A stretch of DNA of 64,000 bases from assembly GCA_013397115.1 (NCBI GenBank), contig VWZW01004674.1:901985-965984 (forward strand). Reading direction: 5' to 3'. Position 1 is the first letter of the stretch, and each line of letters opens with the position of its first letter. A program made the position numbers and the translations under genes. The notes under the pieces were generated by a model. It made no database searches, was not told where the DNA came from, and saw nothing but the letters and a program-made list of their open reading frames with translations. Below are positions 53,738 to 64,000 of this stretch, piece by piece. Source of the DNA: Edolisoma coerulescens. Its lineage: Eukaryota > Chordata > Aves > Passeriformes > Campephagidae.

Positions 53738-56700
53738 ATTATTAGGTTTTTCAGGATAAGAATATTTTGTGAATATTAGCAGAAGACATTTTCATGCTAA
53801 CTGAATATTTTTTCCAGTAATTTTTCAGACATAAACAACATCACTGACTGTAAGGAATGGATGTTTAAAAACAATTTTCCTATTCTGTTGCTAAAAGCTG
53901 TGGACTCAAATGTATGCTAATTCCTCAATGTGGAAGCACCACAACGAGGTGATTCAGATTTTTCCCATTAACTGGACACCACAGTTACTCCAGTAGGATC
54001 TAAGTTGGATGGTATCTATTATTTAGGAAAAATGTAGCAAAACACACCACAAGCATAAACCAGGCTGTTCACATCCCCTGCCTCTTTTCTCCAACTCCTT
54101 TATTCTTACAAGCCCATATTGGAAAAAGTCATCCTGGTGGAGACTCCCTCCAGAGCACAGAATGCCCTCCTGAGAACAGCACGCAGTGCTCCTTTTGGGC
54201 GAGCTGCTGGGGTGTGAGGCAGGAGCACAACAACTGACTGGAGGTGCCCAGTTCAGACACACATCTGGTCAGGGAGACGTGTTCCACCCCGATGGAGGCT
54301 TCTGTGCCGGCAACAACGCATTTCAACCTTGATCTAAAAACCAAGCTGCTGCTTTGCAAACACACCGCTCAGTTCTGACCCCTCTGATTTGGCCGAAAGC
54401 AAACAAATGTACCAACAAACCCCCGCACCTCATTGGTACAATACAGTGGAAATTCCCCTTTTTCAGCGTCTCAAGATACCATCAGCTATTAGTCCAGAGA
54501 CAGGCAGTCGTGTTTAAAAACCCAGTTTTAATCTTCTACAGAACTCTGTATCTACTATCTTGAGGCTCCCATCTTCCTGTGTTGCCATTCTTTTCTCCAT
54601 GGAAACCCCCTTTTATAGAGAGCAGGTTTTTCATTTTTGTTTTTCAGGGTACGCATATTTTCTATACAGCATTTGTATAATGCGTCTATCCATGCCACAG
54701 TTATAAAAATAAGCATGTCTGTCTCACTGTAAAAGTGTGATTGTGTTACTGTGTTTATTAGACATAGCCCACATCCAAAACACTGGGTATCTGTTGCTTC
54801 AGGTGGTTGTGGCAAATCACAGAAATGACATAAATGACTGATTCTCCTCTTGGAATCAAAGCTGTGCAATTCTGCATTTTTCCAGTTATGTCATCCACCT
54901 ATGAAGGAACATCACTATTCTTTGATTAGATTACTAAGAAGTCGTATTATTTTGATTTTCTACAGGCAAAGTGAGCAAAACTCAAATAATATTAATTTCT
55001 TAATCTCTTCACTTCTTGGGATATAAAATAGCATATACCTGAGCAGCTCTAAAGATACAATTTTTTCACTTTCCATGAGGGGATGGACAAAAGAAAAATA
55101 ATTTATTATTTAAAAGAAAAAAAGGAGAAGACTCCTAAGGACTACTCTGTCAAGAAAAGACAAAGCAAAAGAAGCACTGAAGAAATTATATTAAAAACTT
55201 GCTAGGGACTACTTTTAGTTCATTGAAAGTATGTGTATTTCTGTTCTCAAAAGACAAATCACCTCTTTTGAAGTGATTGCACTAGGAAAGGTATATTCTA
55301 GCAAAACAAAAAATAAATTCTTGCAAGAAACCTGCTGCTGCTTCAGCTGCTTCTGAAAGGAACTTCAATTTTCACAACTGCATGATCTCTGAGAAGCAAT
55401 TCCAAGCAGATGATATGATCTGATCTTTGGCTCCAAGGCCACCCCCATATGTACTTTACAAATAGTGCCCACACTGGCTTTACAGCTCTGAAGTTTTGTA
55501 GAATTTTATCTTCTGAGTGAGCCTCGTCCCTCTTATCAGGGTTCTCCCACTCTGCTATTGTTACATTCTTTCTTTGAAGATGTTAAGGCAGAGCCAACAT
55601 CTTCCCAATGAGAGGGATCTGACTGGTGATCCCCCCCCCCCCCCGCCCCTTTTCCATATGTTTGAATATTTATATGTGTATATATATTTATAAGTGCCCA
55701 GATTTCATCAGAGGAAGAAGGTGAACATTGATCAGTTGGACAAAACTGATCTATAAAGCATTCAAAGAAGCTGCCTCTCTGTGGAGTAACCAGAGAAACT
55801 GAATATATGTAAAAGATGTTCTACACGTCTTCCTTTAATTCGTATTTGACCCTTACGGAATGAAAAAATTTTAAAGGATATAGATGCTTTCTTTACAGAG
55901 CAGCAGGAGATCGTTTCTGCATTTCATTAACATGCGAAGCCTAGATCCTGCTTTCACATGATCTTTCTTGTGACAGGAAGGTACTCCGTAAATGTTCTTA
56001 AATTCTTCCCTTGACTGTTGAGAGCAAGAGTGATTAAAAGTCTTTATCTTCATCAAATGGAAGCCAAACACTCTTTAATATGAGCCATGTTAGCTCAAAA
56101 CATCTATTTCATGTTAGCTCCCTGTGTTGCTCCTGTTCTCACCCAGATGATGTAAGACAACTGTCTTAGGAAAGACAACGCAAAAATCACAGTAACATAC
56201 CCATTTATCATAAATGCTGTCGTTGAGTCAACAAAACAGCCTACAGCATACCCAGGATAATTCTAAAGTAGAGTACTACCTGAATCCACAAAACCAGATT
56301 CTTCTGGTTCTTGTACATAAATTTCTTCAGAGCTTGCCTGCACTTTTTTACAACAATTTCCACCACTGGCCTACATTAAAGCACTTGAGATACAAGGTTT
56401 CATCCCTGTACATCAGCTGATCTGCAGCAATGTTTTGTATGAGCTGTTCTTCTTGGCAGCAAATAATTCAAAGCCTTTTAAACCTCCTTCACTGAGGAGA
56501 GACTGAATTTAGCATTATGCAAACAGAAATGAGAAGTCCACATTAAACACTTTCTCCAGGCACTGGAACACTCAAAGCTGAGTAATTATGACTCCCCGTG
56601 GTTTCACAGGTTAAGAGAAACTAAAGAACAACTTTGAAGTTGCTTGTTGATGTCACAGATTTAAGTGTTTTATGTACTTGCCACACTAAGTGCCTAAAAT

Positions 56701-59700
56701 AAACTGTCTCGGAGAAGTTGCATGGGGAATAGCGGCTATCCAGCCAAGGATCTTGTTTTCTGCAGTGTTTTCAGGCAGTGCAAGAACAGAACAGAACAGA
56801 GTGGTCATGTCCCCTTCATACTGCCCCTGCCTCCAGTAATTAGCACCACATGACCCTCCTGAACTCGAGGCTTCATACCAGCCATTCGCATTCAATAGGT
56901 ATGGATCGACCTCAGCCTGTCCAAATCAAACGTGATCTGTGGTTTATACTGCTATTGCCAAGAACTCTATTAATATCACGTACTTCTAGTAGTTTAACTT
57001 CAGAAATACATGAAAAACATTTCAAAGTTGTTAAACTTACTGGCAAGGAAAAGAATTCTAATGAGCACCATTTTTTCAGGTCAGTTTATCTCGAATATTA
57101 ACTAGTAGGCACAACTACCAGCAGAAGACAGAAGTATCTAAGGGAAACTGTCTATCCCCAAGCCTTGCAGTGTCAACAGTCAAATGAATCCTGAAATCTC
57201 TAAAAATACCAACTCTTATTATTACTTTCTGTTAGGTATGGTAAGTTATTTCTATAATTTTTACAATGAAACAAACAGGAAAAAAAACCCAGGTAAGCTG
57301 AAGCCATAAAATCACCACCAGTGGAAGAGTGAAAGCCTTTGTTTCCACTCTCTCATGTCTTTGCAGGCAGTCTTTACTTTTTGCTGGATACGTATTTCTG
57401 CAAAGTGAATAAAGACTTAGTAATCAATTTAATTAAACTCAGTAATAAACTCTTTCTTTTCCAGGTGTTAAAAACACTTAATGATTCAGATTCAGTTCGT
57501 AAAAAATTATGAGGTGTTCATTTAAAATCTTAACCCAAGAAATTGCTCAGGTACTGCAAAGACAACCAAAGGCAAGCCTACACAGGCAGGGGCAGGCAGG
57601 GCTGAGTTCTTCTGCCTGTTTTGTTCCTGGCTGGCCAGACACAAACCAGCTCCAGCCCAAAACACACAATTGTTTTCATGTGATGTGTCCAAGCTAATAG
57701 GCCTTATTTAGATACAACACTGCAAAAATACTTCCACATAGCCACAAGATCAGAGCAGGCTCCTGTCAGATGTCTCAGTGGACAGGCAGTTGAGCTCTGT
57801 CCTCCACCACACTCGCTGGTTTGAAAGCTTTAATCAATTTATGGGGGTTGCTTTCCCTATAGCAAGTGACAATTCTCACATCAAATCCATTGCTTTCAAG
57901 ATTGTAAATATGTACTTTAAGACACTAGATCTGAAGAAATTAATATCTAGTTATAAAGAAATCTGGGTTCAGTCCTGCTAATTCTGCCCCGACACAAAGC
58001 TCCTCTGAAATCCAGTGAGACCATTCTCATGAGCAATGGCCAGTATCCAATGGTAAGATTCTTATAACCAGCCTCCCGTCAATATTTCATTTTTAAAATT
58101 AAATTGCTTATACTGCAGTGCTGAAGTTTCATGGGATTCCGTGTGCAAACAAATACCAACAAGTATATCAGCACTTCTCTAAACACTGCTTCCTAAAGTA
58201 CTTAATGCAAGTCTACTGCTAGACATGTTTCACATACCAAGTTGTACACTGAGTTCACAGCACATACAAGTACAGTTACAAAAGCAAAGCCTAATTTTAC
58301 AAAGGCTCCAAAATGATGAGCTCAATTTTTGACATGAATAATCACCTCCAGGAGCCAGCAGCCTGTGTGTCTACATCTTACTTGGTTGCTTGGTCAGAGA
58401 GCAAAAAGCAAAGTCGGAATGTAATTCTGGGGTTTTATTTTAAAGGTAACGGGAATTTTTGCTCTCAGGACACTACAGCACCAGAAGCAGACCACTTACA
58501 AAACACCCCATCTCATCCCATTCTGTCTTATCATACAACTGTCTCAAAATACAGGACAACGATGCACAGTGTGTTATGTGTCCCAAAACCACACAGATAA
58601 CTCAATGATTGCCTCCCCTTGCATCTACTTTTTTTTTGGTCCCTTTTGCTTCTGACTGATATTAATAAGATACATAAGATGTTAATAAGATACATACATA
58701 TGATTATTTCACCATGTCAGGGTTAGATTTAGTTGATTTGTTTTTTCACTAGTCACACATTTGAATTGACAGACAAGCGTTTTAACAGAAACAGCATTTG
58801 TTTTTAACAACAGAAGTACAAATTCAATGCAGAGCAACAAGAACTACAAGAACTACATTTCAGCATCCAGAGCTCTCAAGTAAGAGTTTAAGAGAATAGA
58901 AGCTTGGAACTGTGATAGAGGAAACTTCCACTAAGTGTACAAGTCCAATTTCCAATTAATGTAAACTAAAAGTGCCAAATTATAATCTAAAACAAAAACA
59001 TCCCTCATTCTCTCCGCTCCCTGCCTCCAGTAGTTTAACAGTATCCAGCCCAACTTCTTTTGAAGTTGGTTGAGTAAACAAAGAGACAACTGACATTAAG
59101 ATAATTTCAAAAAGATAGAAAATAGCACTAGAGATGAGGTATAATGCAGTTTTACCACAATTAACTGATGGATTTATAAAGTGCCGTGACAGACACATAG
59201 GTAAGGAAAGCAACTCTGAGAATGCAGATGTATCCTCTGTCCAAACATTATGGTTTCATGAAATAACCTTTTGCCTACATGAAAAGCACATCCTCCTAAA
59301 AAAAAAATAAAAATTAAAAAGCAAATAAAAGGCGGAATTTCTGGGCAGACAGACAGCTAGCTATGAAGCTTTCTAAAGAAATCACAGTTTACATATATAC
59401 ATGAATGAGCTTTGTGTCCAGAACATCTTAAAATTTAAACAAATGAGAAGACTACACTAGTACAGTTGCAGATGTCTGTAGTCTGGAAAGGATCGTACCA
59501 GTGCAGATTTACATCTTCACAGAGCAGACATGAAACAAGCTGGAGCAGTCCAAGACTTACACATGCTAAACGTTCACCAGTAACAGCTCAGGAAAAGAAA
59601 AAAGAATGAAAAAAAGAGAAAGGTTGAATCACACTCTAATCATTAAACAGCTTTTCTGGTACAAAAATCTTCATGTAGGTTAAGGTCTACACAGAAGGAT

Positions 59701-60914
59701 ACAGCTACATAAATGCAAAGCCTCGTGGTTTAAAAACGACAGAGGAAACCTGAAGAGAGAAATGGAACTAAGTTTGTAGGAGAGATAAACAAGAAGAAAA
59801 CAGGCAAACAAAACCAAATGTAAAGCATGAAAAAAAGCTTGTGAAGGAAAAGATAAGTGAGGACAAAAAAAATGCAGTGAATTAGAATCATACCAGACTA
59901 GGACTTAATTCATATTGAACTGTATTTCCCTTTGCTACTGATCTGTTTACATCTAAACTATCAATAGTTGTATCTGTAGCCATAATAAACCCCAAATAAA
60001 ATATCGTCCCTTAGTTTTTCAATTGCCTCCAAAAAGAGTTAAAAACATTTTAGAAGCAAAAGATTACAAATTGGGGAACTCAGAAAAGATTTGCAGCTAT
60101 CAATGAAGATAAAAACCAGATACAGACCTCTGCAAAACAGGAAAAAGTATTTTGCAAAAGGATATGGTCAAACACTAGAGACAGCTGGAGGCTAAAACTC
60201 AGGTAATGAATGCTGAAATACATTAGAAAAATATTTCCTCTTTTATAATTTTGGTGGAGGGTAGTGAAGAGAGGTGTAATATTCCCACTTCAAAGTTCCC
60301 CTGAATTTTTATGAAGAGTAGTCCTTCCAAGCTACAGCCACCACCAACCACCTCTTTTACTAGAAATCTCATCACGTTTTGCTACTCCTTAAAATTCAGG
60401 TAAATAATCCAATTCAGAAAATAATCACAAATGTAGACCAAACATTTGAAGCATTCCAGAAAGGGTTGTGCTGAAGAGGGACTCAGGGAACTGAAGACTG
60501 AATGCTATACAGTTAATACAGACTTTTCCACTGAAATATTATACCCAGGCTCACAACAACAGATGAGCATTCCTGAACTACTTTGCTACCAGAAAGTATG
60601 CACTTTATTGGCCTTATCATTGATAAGACATTGCTCAGGCCTTTCTAGTGCTCTAAACATGAAAATATGAAGTGAAAACACAACTGAAGCCCTGAGCAAC
60701 ACTAGAGGCATTATGATACACATTTAGTTGTTATCTGAGCTGTCTTTAAGGTATCTGTCAAAGTCTCTCAAGCTGCCAGAGACAGATGACCACAAGAATG
60801 CCCTGCTCTCCCGTTACCCCCAAAGGTTTTTCCTACAACAGTGCAGCCAGCACTCTACCGACTCCTCCTCGTTCTGCAGTGCTACAGCAAGTGTGGGCCC
60901 TTCTTCTCACTCAC
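53738..60914. other. Intron 5' portion with no supported gene
   Basis: This is the start of the giant intron in transcript sense, directly after the donor at 60914. It is AT-rich. It holds the C14/TA tract near 55.6 kb and an imperfect tandem duplication of a TTAATAAGATACATA-like unit near 58661-58698. I see no other feature. Confidence 0.6.
55631..55692 (+). repeat. C14 run followed by TA-rich tract
   Basis: Fourteen C at 55631-55644 and, after one G, four more C. An A/T-alternating stretch follows at about 55667-55692. This is a simple-sequence site and a likely place for assembly length error. Confidence 0.8.
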
Positions 60915-61134
60915 CACGGGGGATAGATGTGGATGACATCCTGTGGTCTGCTCTTCAGGTGAGCTGCTGTCTCTCTTGTAAAGAGGACTTTGAGTATTGG
61001 TTCCTCTGCATTGATAACAGCATCCTCGGGTGGAAGTGTAGCAGGAGACTGTTCCAGTTGCTGGCAGATGGCAACTTGTATTGTGCACTCCTCAAATATT
61101 TCCAGGATCTTCACAATTAAAACACCGGATTTAT
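60915..61134 (-). CDS. SPIDR: SPIDR internal coding exon (first of three in window)
   Basis: This internal exon encodes 72 complete codons. It follows a pyrimidine-rich acceptor (minus strand ttttctttccag) and ends at a strong donor, GTG|gtgagtgag. The peptide contains KSGVLIVKILEIFEECTIQV near its start, then LKVLFTRETAAHLKSRPQD, and ends in IHIYPPW. From memory, human SPIDR has KSGVLTVKILELHEECAMQV, LKVLFTKETAGYLRGRPQD and FPPWQK at about residues 296-367, so the match is clear. The exon enters with one codon base supplied upstream. It leaves with two bases (TG) of a Trp codon completed by the next exon. SPIDR is known as a nuclear scaffold that binds RAD51 and BLM during homologous recombination. 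The frame reads into TGA just past the donor, as expected of an intron. No known catalytic motif is present. Confidence 0.93.
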
Positions 61135-64000
61135 CTGGAAAGAAAATTAAAATGAAAAATAAAAATGCAAAGTCTGGATGAGGAGAAAGAAAGAAGTTCT
61201 GGCACTCTAAGGATGTGCAGCCCTCTGTGCTCTGCACATCTGTCTGACCCTGATAAATCCACATATGAGTAGAATACACAGCCTTATCAAAAGACCTATG
61301 TTAAGCTTCTGCAGTAACTTTTGTTTTCTTTATAGATACTATTAATTGTAAAGAAAAAATCCCATCTGCACTTCTTCCAAATACCAATGAAATCACAAAC
61401 TCCCTACAAGAAGCCCTCTCTCACCACACCTGAACCTTTAAGTCTTGCAACTCTTTGACTTTGGTCAGTCTTTTTTATTAGATACGGCAAAAAATGCATT
61501 TATTTACAAAGAGAACCATCAAGCACTGTGTTAAAAGTGAAGTTGTGTTTGCCCTCCTCAACCTTTCTCAAAGCAGCAGCTGTCAGGAACAAAGTTAGAA
61601 GAGTACAAAGCATCTAAAAGCTGATGATTCACATTGAGGGACGAATGTGGAGAAAGAAGGAGTAAGATACACTACCTAAAAATAATCATTGCAAAACTCA
61701 TCATCCATTTTATCAGTAGGCAGTCAGGGTAGTCAGAAGCTCTTGTTTTAAAGCAACATGAACAGTTACAGGCATCCCCACAGATCGATTCTAAGCACTT
61801 TTGTCTCTGCTGAACAAGAAACAACTTTGCACTGAAATGAAATTACTCCTTGGTCCCTTTGCAGTCTGCACAGGCCAACAGCTGCTCAGATCTCAGCCTG
61901 AGCTGTAAGATTATGTAAGATTTATTCTCATTCTCACCCAGCCTTACTCGGATCTGCACTCTGGTCACTGACGGGAGAATAGCTGTTACCCTGCTGAATG
62001 CTACGAGCATTTAGTGGGGCAAGACAGGGTCCCAGAGGATAAGGGCAGCAGAGCCCCAGTTCTACCCTTTTTGATTCACAAGTTGCATTGGGAAAAAACA
62101 CAACATCCCAAGAAAAACAGCTGATATAAATTATTGTCTTCCCACAGCAAAGAAGAAACAGGGGAGGAACAGTGAACGTGATACTGGAACTTAACAGCAG
62201 AGCTGTACTAGTTATTTGTTTGTTTATTTTAAGGCTCATTTCACAACTGTGAATGTTTTTCCTTTGGAAAATAAATCAAAATATTTTAGTTTGAGTTTAT
62301 GAGAAACTTCAAAAAAAAATTAACCCAGCCCTCAAGAAACCAGGCCCTAAAACCTTTCAAATTTATTCAATAAAGTTGAAATCTACAAAAATAAAATAAA
62401 ATATTCTGTCCCAGTCTTTATTAAATTTCATACTGAAACTGAAATAAAGCAATTTGGAAATATAAAACTAAATTGTTCTCAAAACCACTTTCATGTGAAC
62501 CAATTTTTCATCACATGCAACATGCTTCTGCAAAGCATTCTGCTTCCCCTGAACTGGTATTTTCCAGCAGTATAAAGGGTCCCACCAGACAGTCTGACAC
62601 AAGGCATACATAAGCCACTTCTGTCCAAGCCATTACAACTTGACCTCCTTTTCTAGATCTGAGAAGTAGGAGAATCAACCCTTTCTGCCAAGTCCTTTGA
62701 AACTGACTGATGAAGAGAGATGGTTGTCACTGCTGCTGCTCCTCACTGCTGTCACCTTCCCAGAGAGAGCTGTAACATCACAGTGCCACTCCAGATACTC
62801 ACTACACTGTGTTAATGTTTGCTTATGCGAAAATTCTGACAAGGGTGAGCACTGACTAGTTTTCTATGCCTGAAGGGAAGGGCTTAAGAATATTCACGCT
62901 TGAATTCTGTTTTGCCTGACTAGCTGCAGTTGTGGTCCTCTGTCAACCCCAAGTCATTTGGCACGCATAAACAAATTCTCCCAACCACAAAAATTCTCAC
63001 CCTTTAAAGTAACTAAGCATTTACCTCTTCCCTCTAGACATACTGCACACAATTTGCATTTGCATCCACTCTAAAAACCAAGTCACAAAAAAATCAGTTT
63101 CAATTTTCAAACGCACCAACAGTTTATTAAAAAAAAAGTATTAAGACACTTGCGAGAGAGACTGCTCATCAGTTCTGAACTACGTATTTCTTACGCGCAG
63201 AATTTTACGACAATTCTTACTGGTCAGCAGCTTATTTGTTATTCAGCTGGTACAGCAGGTTGAAGACAATGAATGACAGCCTAATAACATTTTTCTTTCC
63301 AATACCTCTGACTGTAAAACAGTTAAAAATACTAGGTAAATCAAGAACTATATCTGTATGAAAGTTTCTAAAAGACATTGGAGTAAAAGATATCCTACCA
63401 AGATACCAGAGTCTCTGGCAAGCCTGAAGTTGGTGGAAACACTGGGAGCTGATACTAAATGAAGCAGAATGCTTCTACACTAAAAGCATCTCAATTTCGA
63501 CAAGTAGCCAAGTCTCACACTTGGCACACATGCACATTCTACAGAACCACAATCTATTTGTTTATTTAGATGCACAGAGATAGTTTAGTTTAATTACTCT
63601 GAAATTATTATTACTGCTGATGATAGTGTTCTCTTGAACAACATGGAAAAGCACTTTGGATTGCTGGCACATGATGAAACACCAAAGTTCAGAATGCAGC
63701 TTCGGTTTTAATACATTTGGCTCTTGTATTGTTATGTCAATCAAAAATAAATCAAACATATGTGGCTGCACACTGAAGGGCAAATTTGTGGGTGAGGAGA
63801 CGGGCTGGATCACTGCAAATTCTATGGTTTCCAGAGTTTACTTGTTTGTTCGTCCATGTGAAAAGCTCACTTTAAGGTTTTGCATTGCTCTCCTTCACCC
63901 TTGGATAAGTTCCACAAATTCCCACTCGCTTGCTGAAGTTATCATTCACTTACTTTCATTTGCAAAGCAGAATTACAGCCCAAGAAACACAAACACACAG
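61135..64000 (-). other. SPIDR: SPIDR intron, partial (upstream of first visible exon)
   Basis: Only the 3' part of this intron is present. I looked on the minus strand for the preceding SPIDR coding segment, which in human contains LWRHQCISYQKTLSG. I did not find it, so the intron is at least 2.9 kb long. It enters the following exon with phase 1. The sequence is AT-rich with short A and T runs. Open frames at 61934-62239 and 63562-63813 have no recognisable protein similarity and look accidental. Confidence 0.8.

Larger units (their letters stand above)
9457..60914 (-). other. SPIDR: SPIDR giant intron (about 51.5 kb)
   Basis: This phase 2 GT-AG intron is defined by the donor after the exon at 60915 and the acceptor before the exon at 9456. 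It makes up about four fifths of the window. Inside are a CpG island, two smaller CpG-dense patches, a CR1 fragment, a short assembly gap and several simple repeats, each listed separately. I find no further SPIDR exon within it. None would be expected, because the flanking exons join in frame through a split Trp codon as in human. Confidence 0.9.

Noticed and set aside
60728..61120. 130-codon plus-strand frame
   Set aside because: It lies antisense to the confirmed SPIDR exon at 60915-61134; the openness comes from that exon's composition and the translation resembles nothing known.
1..64000. Prokaryotic-type systems (CRISPR, operons, phage or defence islands)
   Set aside because: Split coding exons with GT-AG introns, very low coding density and a CR1 remnant show vertebrate nuclear DNA; no direct-repeat arrays or gene clusters were seen.

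Overview
The window looks like vertebrate nuclear DNA, most likely from a bird. It is AT-rich, with very low gene density, GT-AG introns and few interspersed repeats. The one transposon I can recognise with fair confidence is an old, diverged CR1 LINE. The species call is an inference from this repeat-poor, CR1-type landscape and from protein divergence; no single diagnostic marker fixes it.

The whole window lies inside one gene on the minus strand. I identify it as SPIDR (scaffold protein involved in DNA repair, formerly KIAA0146), which in mammals works with RAD51 and BLM in homologous recombination. Three internal coding exons are visible, in transcript order 61134-60915, 9456-9246 and 7420-7170. 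Each has a canonical splice acceptor and donor, the reading phases join correctly, and the joined peptide lines up with roughly residues 295-510 of human SPIDR as I remember it. The start, the end, the promoter and the remaining exons lie outside the window: upstream exons beyond 64000, downstream exons below position 1.

Layout from right to left, in transcript order: part of an upstream intron (61135-64000), one exon, a giant intron of about 51.5 kb (9457-60914), a second exon, an intron of 1.8 kb (7421-9245), a third exon, and part of a further intron (1-7169).

The giant intron holds everything else of note. There is a strong CpG island near 49.2-49.75 kb and a smaller CpG-dense patch near 43.7-43.9 kb close to an assembly gap. 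A third CpG-rich patch with an open minus-strand frame sits at 12.7-13.0 kb. The CR1 remnant is at 15.7-16.3 kb, and there are several simple-sequence tracts that could form non-B DNA. The two larger CpG patches cannot be the SPIDR main promoter, because they lie downstream of a mid-gene exon. They are the best candidates for an undescribed nested or alternative promoter.

I saw no CRISPR array, operon, prokaryotic system, intact mobile element or convincing RNA gene. Most long open frames in the window are chance frames in non-coding DNA.
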